64,000 bases of DNA from Gnetum montanum (lineage: Eukaryota; Streptophyta; Gnetopsida; Gnetales; Gnetaceae). The notes below the pieces were generated by a model, which saw nothing but the letters and a program-made list of their open reading frames with translations, had not been told where the DNA came from and did no database searches. The stretch covers positions 734,177-798,176 of the forward strand of contig MNCI01020673.1 in assembly GCA_015680685.1 (NCBI GenBank), given 5' to 3'. Both the position numbers and the translations under genes were made by a program. Below, piece after piece: positions 34,040-46,703 of the stretch. The number at the start of each line of letters is the position of its first letter. Positions within the stretch are counted from its first letter, which is position 1.

Positions 34040-37000
34040 TTATCTGATCCTGGGAGTCCTTTGATATATTTATAAATCGCTGGAAATGAACCGTGCAAGG
34101 CTCTTTTGGATTTAGGTTTCAGTGTTAACTTGATTTCTCAAAAAATGTACAAGGCCTAGAACCTACCTTCATTGAAAAAAAGCAACATCCATCTAGAGTT
34201 GGCTGACTAGTCCATCACTATCCCATTAGGACTGGTGGAAGACATTGTTACCACTGTTTGTGGGTGGTCGTACCTAGCTGAATTCCTAGTGATTTAGGTA
34301 AACAACAGTAAGGGGGACTTCCCAATCATAATGGGAAGAGCATGGCTAAGCACCATCGACGCATGCCTAGGAATCCATGATATTTCCCTAGAAATATCAA
34401 AGGAAAATACATTTAGAAAGATCAAGAAGAAGAAAGTTCCATGCATTGCATACAATGACACAAGGTGTAATTACATGCAGAGGTCATGGTTTGTGAAAAA
34501 TTTAGAATTTCCTGCATGCAATCAGTGTGCACAAGTGATTAACATACAAAGATGTCTGTATGTAGCAGCCATACAACAGGAAGACACCTAGTGGCTAACA
34601 ACTGATTAAGAAAGCAATTCACTCATATGCAGGGAACCAACTAAGGGTTTGACTTGTGCTTACATCGATAGCATAGACGCATTAGAGCAAGTCCACCACC
34701 AACTTCCAAGTCTTAACCTTGAAAATATTAATTGGGGAAAGTTGGAAATCCTTGAGAAATTTAAGTAGAAGCCCCTCAAGCTAAAACCATTACCCATCGA
34801 TATGGAATACATGTTCCTTAAAAATGGAAAATCGGTAATTATCAACACTAAGCTTGCTCCTCAATAGAAAGAAGAACTACTGAAGGTAATAAATAAATGG
34901 TCAGAAGCCTTTGCTTTGTCATATCCCAAATTAACTGGAATAGATCTTAGGATATGCCAACATAGAATTTACATTGACCCCTCCATAAAGCCTCAAAGAC
35001 AACTATAGAGGTGACTGAACCTTGAGCTGAAGCAAGTAGTTGAGGAAGAAATCAAATAGCTTCTCAAGCTGGGTTCATATACCCCATTGCTGATAGCGAA
35101 TGGGTTAGCCCCTTAGTTATTGTACCTAAAAAGGGAGGCAAATGGAGGGTGTGCATAGATTTTAGGCTACTAAATATGGCAACATTCAAAGATCACTTTC
35201 CATTGCCATTTTTCGACCAAGTCTTAGACACCATCGCAGGGCATCACTATTACAGTTTTCTGGATGGATATAGCAGATATAACCAAATACAAATAGCCCT
35301 AGAAGACCAAGCCAAGACTATCTTCACTAGTCCTTGGGAAACGTTCACATACAAATAGATGTCATTTGGCTTATGCAATGCCCTTGCAACATTTCAACAA
35401 CTAGTTCTAAGCANGAAAATCAAAGTTATCCAAGACATCACCCATCAACCAGAAACTATCAAAGATATTTGGTCATTTCCTTGGACATACTGGCTACTAT
35501 AGGAGATTTATTGAGAAATTTTCAAAGGTTGCTAAATCATTGGTGGAATTAACGAAAAAGGATGTACCTTTCAAGTGGACCAGGGAATGCGAATTAGCTT
35601 TTCAAACTCTGAAATAGAAGCTAGTAGAAACACCCATTCTACAAGCTCCTGACTAGTCCAAACCATTCCATATCATGACTGACACATCCAACTATGCCTT
35701 AGGAGTCATACTTACATAGTTAGATGACCAGAAGCATCTTTATTACATCCACTATGCAAGTAGAAGTATCGCTAGTGCATAACTTAACTACCCTACTACA
35801 GAGAAGGAATTAATGGTTGTAGTTTTTACACTTGAAACATTTAGACACTATGTATTAGGATATAAAGTATATATACATACTAATCATAGTGTAATTTGGT
35901 TCCTCATGAATAAGCTAATGGTAAGCCCTTGTATCATACGATGGTTTGAAATCTTACAAGAGTTCGATTTAACAATGATCTATTGCAAGGGCACCAAGAA
36001 TGTAGTTTTTGATCATTTATCTCAGTTGTGATGGGACAACAAAGAGGATGAGTATCCAATTTCTGATCATTTCCTTGATGAATTCCTCTTTGCTAGTGTA
36101 GTGAATAATCAATCACCCATGGAGATAAACTGGTACAGTAGCATTCTTACCTATCTCCTCACCCAACAAACACCATAATAGTTAAACCTTGAGAAGAAAC
36201 AACAGTTTCTTTACCAAGCCAAGTACTTTATGAAGAATAATGGGCAGCTTTACAAAGTATGTCCTGATGGCTTGGTTCAATGGTGTGTTCCCGATATAGA
36301 TCAACGATGAGTTCTCCAAGATGCTCATGATGGTCCTTGTGGGGGTCATTACACTGGGAGACGAATGGCCATCAAGATCTTGCTTGTAGGATATTATTGG
36401 CCTACACTATTTTAGGATGCCCATCAATTCGTCCAATATTGTGAGTGCTGTTAACGTGATGGGGGAATGACTGCTAGAATGGAGGATTCAGAACAATGGA
36501 TCCGACCGTTAGAACCCTTCGACATTTGGGGAATTGATTTTATGAGGCTAATTACACCAATGTCCAATGGAAAAGCCTATATCATTGTTGTTGTTGATTA
36601 CCTAACTAAATGGGCAGAAGCAACTACTATTAAGGTTTGTACATCATCTACAACTACACAATTTGTTCAACAACAAATCATAAATAGGTTTGGTGTGCCT
36701 CATGCACTTATTTCAGACAATGGCACCCACTTCACAAGTGAAACTTTTTAGAAATTAATGCAACACTTAGGGGTTGAGCATAAATTGACTACATCATACC
36801 ACCCCCAAGTGAATGGTTAAGAAAAATTTACCAATAGGGAGATTACGAAGATATTGACAAGAATTATTAGCAAGTTTAGGCGAGACTAGAGCACTAAACT
36901 GAATGATGCTCTTTGGGCATACCGCTCCACATAGAAACTCCCTACAGGCTACTCTCCCTATGAGTTAGTGTACGATAAATTACAAATGCTTCCCATTCAA

Positions 37001-37414
37001 ACTAAGCTCCGTACACTATCCATGGCATGTGACCTCAACCTTGACCTTGATCTAGCACAAAAACAACGGTTAGTAACCCTTAACTTGCTAGATGAAAACC
37101 AATTAGCTGCCCTATCATCTAATGAATTGCACAAGGCGTTCAATAAACAACGTCATGACCTAAGAATTAGGAAAGTTAAATATCAGCTAGGAGATAAGTT
37201 TCTCTACTGGAATCCCACACATGTGCCACAATGTACTAAATTTCAAACACTGTGGGAAGGACCTTATATTATTTATGCAACTTTTCCTTTAGGGGCCATG
37301 ACAATATACAAACCTGAGAGCCCGGATAAGAAACTTTTGGTTAATGTGCAACAAACCAAACCTTTCCAGGAGCTTAGGACAACCAGTACACATGCTACCT
37401 CTCTTGATGAATAA
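34040..37414 (+). pseudogene. E3 pol remnant (PR-RT-RNase H-integrase), best preserved copy
   Basis: Protease (34080-34590) has LLDLGFSVNLIS at the active site and a flap-side GRAWLSTIDACLGI. RT (34860-35420) reads RVCIDFRLLNMATFKDHFP and DGYSRYNQIQIA, but the DD-bearing palm is missing across the single N at 35414. RNase H (35640-36030) has TDTSNYALG, TEKELMVVV and FDHLSQL; the third acidic position is HTNH, so Asp is lost. Integrase (36180-36900) has the H-H-C-C finger (DAHDGPCGGHY, QYCECC), the first catalytic Asp in WGIDFMRLI and the second in SDNGTHFTS. The tail (36968-37414) is open for 148 codons with the GPY/F motif WEGPYIIYATFPLG. It ends in TAA shortly before the polypurine-like box. 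Confidence 0.87.
35414..35414. other. Single-N join, RT core missing
   Basis: Text jumps from the ATFQQLVLS part of RT to IKVIQDIT; the intervening 200 bp or so present in E1 (9255-9480) is absent. Confidence 0.7.
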
Positions 37415-37447
37415 CCCTGCTTACTATTTTGGATCTCCTCCTTCCAA

Positions 37448-37468
37448 ATTAGTCATGGGGGAGATGGC
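37448..37468 (+). promoter_or_regulatory. Internal polypurine-tract-like box after pol (E3)
   Basis: ATTAGTCATGGGGGAGATGG lies about 35 bases after the pol stop codon, matching the boxes in E1 and E2 in place and wording. Confidence 0.55.
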
Positions 37469-37960
37469 CACCTATGCTAACCATTCTAGGCCCTTAGTTA
37501 TTTTTTGAATTTTTGTTTTACACCATCGTTCATGTTTTTACTATTTCTTTGTTTGCTTGATTTACTTTTATTCATCATCTAATAAGTTCTCATGATGGTG
37601 GATTGAATTATATCATATTGATTGCTTATGTTTGGTTTTTACCTTTGAATTATGATGCTGATATTAAGGTATGGTTCTTTTGGTAAAACAGTCAATGAGT
37701 TCACACCGTCCACTCATCCATACAACTCTATGGTCTTCTTTGGCTTGGAACTATATAGTCCCATTTTTCTAAGTAAACTTATTAATGAATTGGTGGCTGG
37801 GCATTTTTCAAACTAAGGAAAGACTCAAAGGATGAAAAGGGTGTGACTTCAAGGGGATTCGATACATTGGTGCTGGCCATTCTCTTGGGTGCTTGGATGC
37901 TTTTTCTTAGGTTTTCCACCATTCTAACATTGTTCAAATATTAGGAAGTTGAGTGAATAA

Positions 37961-38075
37961 AAATAAGTCTTTGCATGGTGTGGTTCTCACACAAAAAAAA
38001 AAGAAAAAGAAAAAAAAAAGATGAAAAGTGAGAATTCAAAGCACACCCTTTAGACATAATAAAGAAATATGGGCT
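37961..38075 (+). repeat. Single hairpin-forming unit (E3)
   Basis: GGTGTGGTTCTCAC, a long A/G loop, GTGAGAATTCAAAGCACACC. The inner stem differs from E1/E2 (TTCTCAC against TTCCCATC) and the other arm changes to match (GTGAGAA against GATGGGAA). Confidence 0.75.
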
Positions 38076-38628
38076 ACAAGCACTAGTTATGAAACTGGAA
38101 AGACATGTTACCCATGCCTGAAGGTTCCTTCTAACTAAGGCCCTTTCTCACTTCCTGCTTCTCCATCTCACTCTCCTCAGGATGGTGGTCACTCTTTGTG
38201 AAGGCATTCTTGTTGCTTCAAGAGGATGGATTGGCTAGGTGTATTGATGCGAGGTCACTGAATGTGGTTGGTTTGAGTCTGGATTTGGGATGAAGTTCTA
38301 CTCAATCATCTTAACCATGAAATACACAAGGAGCTTTACACAACCTTGTTCTTGGGATTTCATTCCATTCTCTCCTCTCCATATTTCTTCCCAATTTCCA
38401 CCTCATTTCTAGTTTTATCATTAGTTTGTTCTAGGTTGATGCATTGTTTTTCTTTGGTGAATTCTTGTGGGTAAGTTTTTCACTCTTACTTCCAAATGAC
38501 ATTCCTAGAGCCTACAGACTCTTTGGTTTGTGGGTTTGTCATGGCATAAAAGGTATGAGCTTGCTTTGGGGAGGACCCACTAGCATTCCTTTTTGGTGCA
38601 ATTGTTAAGTTCTTTTCCTTAAACATTT

Positions 38629-38753
38629 NNNNNNNNNNNNNNNNNNNNNNNNNNNNNNNNNNNNNNNNNNNNNNNNNNNNNNNNNNNNNNNNNNNNNNNN
38701 NNNNNNNNNNNNNNNNNNNNNNNNNNNNNNNNNNNNNNNNNNNNNNNNNNNNN
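38629..38753. other. Assembly gap (125 N) in E3
   Basis: Left flank matches E2 to about 26500 and right flank matches E2 from about 27140. The gap therefore covers the place where the internal promoter patch would lie. Its true size is probably nearer 600 bp if E3 follows the E2 plan. Confidence 0.95.
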
Positions 38754-39254
38754 CCAGTTTCTGCCATAACCACAACTTAGCCAATGTGCTTCATATCGAG
38801 GCAAGGTATCAACTGCATTGTGGATTATCTATCCTTGCTCATTTGTGACTGTATTATATGTATAGATGGTGATCATACAAACAATGGACTAGGCTTGGAT
38901 GAAGCACTCAGGATGGACCAAAATTGGAGCATTTACGAAAGGGGCAAGTCTGGTGGCGTGGCTATGGATAAACAACGAAAGGCACAATCTTAGCATTGGT
39001 GGCAACATGCTTTATTTTCTCTCTCTCTCTTTCTCTATAAGCTACTAAATAAAGGCTTGGACGTCATTTATGTACGAGTGTTTACCACAGTGATCATGGA
39101 CACTAATGTTGTAATATGCTTATTGATCCGTTCACTGGGCATGTTGAGTCTATCATCGCATTCCACCATTAGTTGTCAATTAGTTAATAATCCCATACCT
39201 TCCCAATATTTTGTAAGGAACTTGAGGATGAGTTTTCATTCAGTCGTGGGGGTA
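38754..39254 (+). other. E3 3' non-coding stretch lacking ORF3
   Basis: Starts with text matching E2 just before ORF3 (CCATAACCACAACTTAGCC) and soon reaches text matching the 3' untranslated region of E1/E2 (TCCCATACCTT, GAGGATGAG). It ends in the polypurine tract TTCAGTCGTGGGGGTA. The 2.8 kb ORF3 is absent. About 200 bp in the middle (38850-39050) have no visible counterpart; a 69-codon ORF there (38784-38993) has no family features and is not called. Confidence 0.65.
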
Positions 39255-40201
39255 TGATGAGAGCAGTTACTCTAGCGATTTATTCTAATTAATAGAGTAG
39301 TTACTCTAGTGGTTTATTCTAATTATTAGAGCAATTACTCTAGCAGTTTATTGTAATTATTAGAGTGGTTACTCTAGCGGTTTCTTTAGCGATTATTCTA
39401 ATTATTAGAGCGGTTACTCTAATTGTTAGATTAGTTGCTCCCAAGCCTATAAATACAGTGCCCAGGTGCACAATTGGGAACAGAAGTCTTTTAGTAGTCA
39501 AGTAACGAAACTCTTGTAGTTTGTTTGAAAGTTAGAGTATTTTCCAAGTGCCTGCAGTAGGAGGTCTAAGTGTGGAAAAATCTTTATTCGAGCATTGTTT
39601 ACCTGAGCACACCTTGTGTACGGCAATAAAGAAGAGCTCTTCCATTCATCCTTGTAGCACTTGAGATTTTTTTTCTTACGCATTTCTTTTATTTTATTTT
39701 CTTATGCATTTATTTTATTTTATGAACTTTACATTTATGTTATTAGCGTAGCAATTCATTTTGATCAATTAAGAAAATCATTAAATAACATTGAGTACGA
39801 TTACTTCGAGCATGCATGTAACACTTGGTAACCCAGTAACGATTAGCGTTTGGTAATCCCAGTAGTGTTGCATTGGTTCATGATGTGTACGGCAAGTGAG
39901 AACAGATGCTAGTGTTAGGATTAGTTAGAACTTAGTTAATGAGTAGTTAGGATAAATTAGTCACTTAGTTATCTCTCTTCTCCCTTATTAGCACAAGACA
40001 TAAAAACATAAAAGATATAAAAATCATATGCCTCAAGCTTACTTAACCATACAATTGTGACATATAAGTTTGGGAAGACAACGATCAATCAACCTGTCCT
40101 TGTTCCACAAGGGTGCTTAAGCACTTAGTCCTTGGAATTCGATCAGATTGTGTGTGAAATGCTCGTATTCATATGGTTGAGCATAGGGGTACCACTTATC
40201 G
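39255..40201 (+). repeat. 3' LTR of E3
   Basis: Same start as the 5' LTR and a decayed end (ACTTATCG in place of ACTCATCA). It has fewer U3 repeat units (about five), which accounts for most of the 131-bp length difference from the 5' LTR. TATAAATA lies at 39448-39455. It is followed at once by TTTGT. Confidence 0.92.
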
Positions 40202-40313
40202 TTTGTCAAGTCAGTTAATTTGTTTTGTTTGAAGAAAAGTTAGTCAATAATCCCATACCTTTCCAATTTTGTAAAAGAATTCGAGGATGAGTTTTCATTT
40301 AGTCATGGAGGTA
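40202..40313 (+). other. E2 3' untranslated stretch, right of the E3 insertion
   Basis: Starts with the TTTGT duplication, continues CAAGTCAGTTAATTTG as in E1, and ends in the polypurine tract before the 3' LTR of E2. Confidence 0.9.
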
Positions 40314-41234
40314 TGATGAGTCGCGTTCAGTTGGCTGCGTTGACGAGGCCTTGTTGATGTGGCCTCGTCGAATGGGCCTCGTTGACAAGGCCTAGTCGAT
40401 GCATCTTACCATGCGTTCACGAGGTCTCATTAATGCAATGTTGATATTTGGCTATAAATACACATGTGCAGATTTATGGCAATTAGATATTGTAGTTGTA
40501 GCAAAGCTCTTGTAATTTTTCCATTTAAAAGTTAGAATTTTTCCTCGAGTGCCCATAGCAAGAGTCATTGAGTGTATGGATCTTTATTCGAGCATTGTTG
40601 TACTTGAGCACGATAGTGTGTGTGGCAATAAAGACAAGCTTTCTGATAAACCTTGCAGCACTTGGATAGATTAGCTATTTTATTTATGCATTCAATGTTT
40701 TAAATTATTTATTAAATGTTTTTCATTAGTTATTAAATTATTACATTAATGAAGCAATTAGGCTACATAGATTACACACATAAGTATGACCACTTTGAGC
40801 ATAACATGTATTTGCTTGGTAATCCTAGTAGCCTTATTGCTTGGTATGCCCAGTAGCATAGTGCTTGGTCGCCTAGCAGTGGATATGTGGGTTCATGACA
40901 TGTACGGAAAGTGGGATCGGATGCTTATGTTAGGAATAGTTAAATGCTAGTCAATTAGTTAACTTAGTTTAGTTAATTAAATTTCTTTTATCCACATTTT
41001 GAACACCAAAGTATAAAACACAAAATGATAAAAATTAGATGCCTTAGTTACACTTAACCATACCAATAAACGTCGCTAGTGTAATTGGGAAGACAACAAT
41101 TGACCTTAAGGCTAAATTCACTTCCTAAAGGACTAGTGCACTAGAAATGATAAAGTCCACAGAATTCGAGCATATCGTGCGTGAACACTTTGTGATTTGT
41201 ATGGTTGGGTGTAGGGGTACCTCGCCGCTCATCA
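40314..41234 (+). repeat. 3' LTR of E2
   Basis: TGATGAGTCGCG...CGCTCATCA. GAGGCC-type U3 motifs are at 40345-40440 and TATAAATA at 40453-40460. Closest in wording to the 5' LTR of E2. Confidence 0.92.
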
Positions 41235-43114
41235 AATGTCATTCACAATGCTTAAAATTACAAGAATTAGAAAGATTATAATATGTAATTGGTTGAATGT
41301 AAGTCTTTCTTCTTGTTTACAATACCAATTCATTTTACAATTAAAAAGATTGATTGCAACAAAAAAAAAAAGAAAAAGAAAAAAAGAAAAAACATCTACA
41401 AGAATCAAATGGTGTAGAAATAGATTCTATATGCTTAAAAAAAAGACTAGCAATTTCCTTCTAAGCTCTTTGAAAAGTTAATGAAGATTAAATAACTCAA
41501 CAAAACATGGAATTTTATAATATTCTTTAAATTGAACATCAAAATCAGAAGTCTCCTTTCGAATGATCAATGCTACATGTTTATTTGTAGCTATATTTCA
41601 ATTATTTCAAGTTCCAACATCCCCTTTCAAACAAAAAGGAGAAAAAAAAAATAAAACAAAAAACTTTATTATAAAAAATAAAATCCTAAAATTACAACAT
41701 GCAAAAACAACAAGATAGCTTCTATATTAAATGAAGCATAAGTATTTAAAAGATTACATTTAACAACATGAAGAAAGCAAAATAACACATCATTTCATTT
41801 ATATTCATGGTTTTATAAAGCAAAAGTGAAAGGATTGGAAAAGCTTTAGGTGGTTATGCTGGTGGATGCACCGGACATAGTAATGGCAGCAAAGACAAAG
41901 GAGACCATAGTGGCAACTCTCGTGGTAGCATTCATAGCAAGAGGAAGATAGAGGGTTCCACTAATAAAGGGAAAGTGGTGAGTGCGAACAAGCAAGGAAA
42001 TAACCAAAACCTTAAGGACGTATTCGGTTAGATGAGTCTTCCCATGTGGATTCAACTTTTTGGATTAAAAACGTTATTTCTTTTTGTGTAGATTAAAAAG
42101 ATTATTTATTTTTGTGTGGATGTACGACTTGATGAACCCATCTAAAACACCCATTCTAGTTGATCTTTTCAAATTTCATTCAACAAAGGAAACAACACAT
42201 TGTACAGATTAAGGACAAATTTCCAAATCCTTAGAATAACACCTTTGTTAGCTTGTTCTTTAGATGGGTACCTTCTTTAACATATATCACAGAGTGGGCA
42301 CATCACCAATGGTTCAGGTAGGCTACAAGGAATACCCGCTTAAAGCCAAATGACCTTGAAATGACCCTTTCCATCAGCCAATGGTGAACATCCTTAATGT
42401 TCTAAAAGATGGAAATGAATTTATATCATCAGCATTGACATTACCTCGTTAGACCATGGTCAAAATCCTTCAAATGACAGATTATGAAGTACATTCAGAT
42501 ATCCAGAACTGCCATCGTTATTAGACATTTTGATGCCATGGCAACCTTGGTAGAGCATTCTATAGGCAATTACACGAGAGCAGAGGTTGGTCTCTTTAAT
42601 TTTATCCATGCAACAACAGAAATTTGTTAGTGTCATACTGAGCAACAGCAGAGGGTATTATGGGTTGCGCTTCAGTTTTTGGTTTCTGATAAAATTGCGA
42701 CTGAACGTGAGTAGCGGTGAGGTTGTGATGCCTAAAGCAAAAATTTGATCGTTGCAAGTTGATCGCAACTCACGGCTAGGTTGCTGATAGTCTCAAAAAC
42801 ACAGGTTACTTTAAGTACATAAACATTGAATGCATGAATATTGAATACATGTCTTGGAATTTATTGTTACAAATCATTTGAATACGGACACTCCCATTTA
42901 AATGAAGAATAGCAATTTTCCTTAAAACAACCTCCATATCAATAGAGGATTACAGAACAATTTATTGCCTTGTTGAATATCAGGTTCAATGTAATAAGAA
43001 AATAAGGAATTTGCATAAGCTTAAATCCAATACCGGAATTGTTTGCTAACTCGGCTAACTTTCTTTACAGGTCATAGTTATAGTTGACCTAGTTTCAATC
43101 ACATAAAAATCCTT
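41235..43114. other. Host intergenic stretch, no gene supported
   Basis: AT-rich sequence with A/G-rich low-complexity runs (41360-41393, 41640-41665). Short ORFs on both strands (for example 41846-42055 minus, 42460-42645 minus) show no recognisable domain. It lies downstream of the aldo-keto reductase pseudogene in the sense of that gene. Confidence 0.6.
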
Positions 43115-46100
43115 TCAAATTTCACCATCCCACAACTCCTCAACACTTGTACTCGCTCTCACTATCCACAAGGAAATCTCCTAGCTGTTATATTATCATA
43201 ATTCAAAGTAATTAAAGGAAAACTTAAATAACTTAACAAAATCTGAACCCAACACAAAAACAAATACCTTCTCTATTCGAGAAAACTGTGCAAAAAGTTC
43301 ACGGGGATTGACCAGTCAAACACGTCAAAATTTTCTTTTTATCCTATTTTTACTGCTGCTTTTAGGCAGAATACTGTTGCCACATTGTAGACCCCAGCAC
43401 ATGCGCAGGTGTTTTGCCGAGCTTTTCTACTACTTGCTTAATTGTGGGAAGCTCCAGCAATTTTACAGGTTGTTTAACATGTCCAGTGGCTGGAGAACCA
43501 ATTGACGAATAAGCCTGCAAATATCATAAGGAGCAATCATAAAGTCATGAACAGCAATTCTGAATTCATTTTGGGTGTTGGAGATGTATTTAGAAATATC
43601 CTTTCTCACCTTCCTCAACAATTTGGTAGTTTGCCGGATAAGATACATCATATTCCATGTGAAAGATAGAAATAAATTAGGTATAAATTGGATCAAGAGG
43701 TTAATGTGAAAGTGACTCATTTAGGTCCCGCATCCTGGCCTAGGATGTAGAATCCTATTTTAGTTCTTTAGTCTATTTTTCTTCTATTTTGTTTAAATTT
43801 TAAAATAAAACATAATGAAAATAAACTATGCAAAATACTAGGGTGTATAAGGAGGTACTTTCACATTAACCTCTCAATCCAATTTATACATAATTTATTT
43901 CCATCTTTGACATCAAATTGCCAATATCATATCCATAACACTGGATTGGATTGTTAAAGAAAGTGAGAAAAGCATATTTCTACAAACATATCCAACATGG
44001 TAAAACAAGTTGCAGCTAACGTTTAATATTGTTATCAGAAGTTACAGATACATGAAGGTTCTGTGATTTGCAATATTCATGAAGTTTTTGCTGCTTCCAC
44101 ACTGGATGACATTTTACTTGGTTTACTGCTGGACTGACTTTTGCATGCTCAATTAGTTCCTGCAATTTTTTCACAGAGAAATTGCTTACACCTATTGCAC
44201 GTACTTTCCCTGTCTAGAAGCTTTTCCATTGCCTCCCATGTGCTTGCAATTTGTTTCTTTGGCCAAAATGCACCTATGAACATCCAAAAAACATCATCGC
44301 AAGAAAAGTTTTCTATTCTATTCTTGACGGTGGAATAAAATGAAATACTAGTTTAGGCATCAAAATCATATACACGATATAAATCAATATAGTCACGTTG
44401 AAGATCCTGCAATATAGCATCGATGGCTGCATGAGCCTTCACTGGTGAACAATCTGACAACCTGCCCAGATAAGCAAAACAAAGAATTTAAAGAACAGAG
44501 AATCTGACAATGGACATTACAAAGCAAGACAAAGGATAGCAGTCGGTAAAAATTAGATAGCATTAGCCATTAATCATTAAGAAATGGTTCAGAATCAATT
44601 CATAACCAAAGTAATCAATGACACAGATTGACATTCATGGAAGGAGGAGTAGCGTCAAAAGGATGATAACTAAAAATTCCATTATAGTTTTATTCACATG
44701 GCAACCAAGCAACCAAGACAGCAAAGTTAGTTCAAATTCAATATCGATGGTACCTTTTGATGCTCTGTTTCACTGATTTACCAAGTTTACCGATACTAAT
44801 TTCGTTAGTAAAGAAAACTTATTTTACTGTTAATATTATGAGTATGCTCTGAATTTATTCTTTGCTTTGTTAATGAAAATAAATTTAGCAAAGCTAAAAA
44901 TTAGCCTTCATACTACTAAAATTAAATTACACATATGGAAAATGCTCCCAGCCCAGGACTCTACTTGAGAGAATAAGCATTGAGGCTGTAAGTGATTATA
45001 GTAAGTGTATATATATATAACTGAAACAAAATAAAGCACACAAGCATTTACCAAAAATATAAATGTTAAAAAAGACTTTTAAAAACAGATAAAAGATACC
45101 TACCTCTAAAACCTTTATAAACTTTATTGGTTCCTGCCATACAAATTATACGATTTTCAATAACTTTAAGGATCATTTAGAACAGGGTCATGTGGCACCT
45201 AATGAGAAAGCTTATAGATTCATCAAGGTTTAAGGGTTTTGTTTTTGTTTTTTCTTTTCACGGAAATGCCCAGCATTGCAAGCATTCAACTAAATAACTG
45301 AAACTGTTCTCAATTGAATCTATAAACTCTGTAGACCTATCTAGCTAGCTTTAAAAAGCTGGTCTAGTTGACAATTATTTCCATCAAACTGCAGTCCAGT
45401 AAATAACATAATAGAAAATAAAAGTTAGCAATACGATACAAGGGTTTTGATGTGACCTATAAATCCTCAAACTTAACAGCACCACTGGATAGTATTTCTT
45501 TCAGAGAAACACCAATCTGTCAAGTGGACCGTTAGTTCAGCAGGATTGATTTCATAAGTAATCAGATATATATCCAGTTTTTAGCACAGTCATGGAGCAT
45601 AGATGGATGAAACTATAACAAAAATAGCATTTATAGATGTCAAGCTAAAAGAGTTGCATTAGGATATATAGACTTCATCCATGTGGCCGTGTTGGCCAAC
45701 TTGCTCCTTGATTTAGGAATGGGTGCTGCTAAATTAATTAATAATGAAAGGAAATATCATCCTCTATCCCTTCTAAAATGACTTCTCTATACGAAAATTG
45801 TGGTTCACGTGCTAAGAAATAAAGAATTTTATGAATAGATTAGGTTACAAACTCAATCTCATAAAAGATTTTATTATTTTAAAGGGCAAGAAAAATGAAA
45901 TCTACCTCCTTTTCATTTTTATAAACACAAGCACAATCTGTATGTTGGAAATGTGAAAAATATTAATAAAATACAGAGTTAAAAATGAAACTTAAAATTT
46001 TAGCGTGCGCAGGAAGATAAAATAGGATAAAAAATGCAAAGGCAGAGCACATTAATACAAAATAGATTCTAAAACTAATTTCATTGTATTTTAAATTTTA

Positions 46101-46208
46101 TTTGATCAATATATTCTTTTTTCTATGTTAAGAAAGGAAAAGAAAAGCTATTTTGGTATTAAAACACATGGAAATCAAGGCTTATAACTTTTTAAAATAT
46201 GATGGCAT

Positions 46209-46632
46209 TGTTGGAAAAAACTAACTGTGAAGTAGATCACAACAATGAATTAGCAGTTGCTTATTCATGAACTACACTTTCTGTTTCTATCGTCCAATAG
46301 TTTTAGAATTTTCCCTAAACATGACATAAGACTTCTAAATGTGTTGTGAAGATCTATCTCAGTTAATTTTAGATGTTTCCAATTTTGTAACCCTAGATGT
46401 GGCTATTTAAGTCCGTCGTGGGATCGGTCATACAAGAGATAAGAGTTCTCCCATTGCATGAGAGAGAGGCTTCTTCTTGTTCTCTCCTTGTGATGAAGAG
46501 TTGAATGTATGTGATTTTCGAGAAATACGATAAATCTTGCCATTATTGTTTTTTGGTTTTCTGCAATTGCCTGTAGTTCAACTGCTCTTTATTTTAATCT
46601 CATTTCATATTTTGCTGCTAGATCTGCTAACA
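46209..46632 (+). repeat. 5' LTR of the Copia derivative
   Basis: 424 bp, ending GATCTGCTAACA directly before the primer site. Confidence 0.92.
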
Positions 46633-46633
46633 G

Positions 46634-46645
46634 TGGTATCAGAGC
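46634..46645 (+). promoter_or_regulatory. Primer binding site of the Copia derivative
   Basis: TGGTATCAGAGC, complementary to the 3' end of plant initiator tRNA-Met. Confidence 0.93.
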
Positions 46646-46703
46646 GCTCCCAGGTTCATAGTCCGTGGAGGTGTTGCAAATTGTGCATACAAATTTTACA
46701 AAA

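Larger units (their letters stand above)
30235..40201 (+). mobile_element. E3: Athila-like element without ORF3, nested in E2
   Basis: LTRs of 1078 and 947 bp with TGATGAGAGCAG starts. The exact duplication TTTGT lies at 30230-30234 and 40202-40206, inside the 3' untranslated region of E2. Internal order: primer site, gag, pol, polypurine-like box, hairpin, gap, short 3' stretch. It shares R/U5 and coding text with E1/E2 but has a different U3 and no third ORF. The reading frames are in better shape than those of E1/E2, with long open pieces at 31293-31844 and 36968-37414. It is younger than E2 by nesting. It is non-functional because of stops and missing RT core sequence. Confidence 0.93.
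18222..41234 (+). mobile_element. E2: Athila-like LTR retrotransposon interrupted by E3
   Basis: LTRs at 18222-19183 and 40314-41234 both carry TGATGAG-type starts (TGGTGAG in the 5' copy) and CTCATCA ends. Flanks are TATGT (18217-18221) and AATGT (41235-41239), a 5-bp duplication with one mismatch. The internal part has the same plan as E1. At 30234/40207 the 3' untranslated stretch is split by E3: the left side ends ACTCCATTTTTTGT and the right side continues CAAGTCAG, exactly as the uninterrupted text of E1 (16431 onward) predicts. Without E3 the element is about 13 kb. It is non-functional by stops and missing sequence. Confidence 0.9.

Noticed and set aside
33835-34098. Overlapping ORFs on both strands near the gag-pol border of E3
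   Set aside because: The plus frame is the linker between gag and protease; the minus frame is its shadow.
38784-38993. 69-codon ORF in the 3' part of E3
   Set aside because: It covers the unmatched 200-bp block but has no domain, and its start lies in conserved non-coding text.
41846-42055. 69-codon minus-strand ORF ending AMNATTRVATMVSFVFAA
   Set aside because: No family recognised, no splice or promoter context, and the plus strand is equally open; could be chance.
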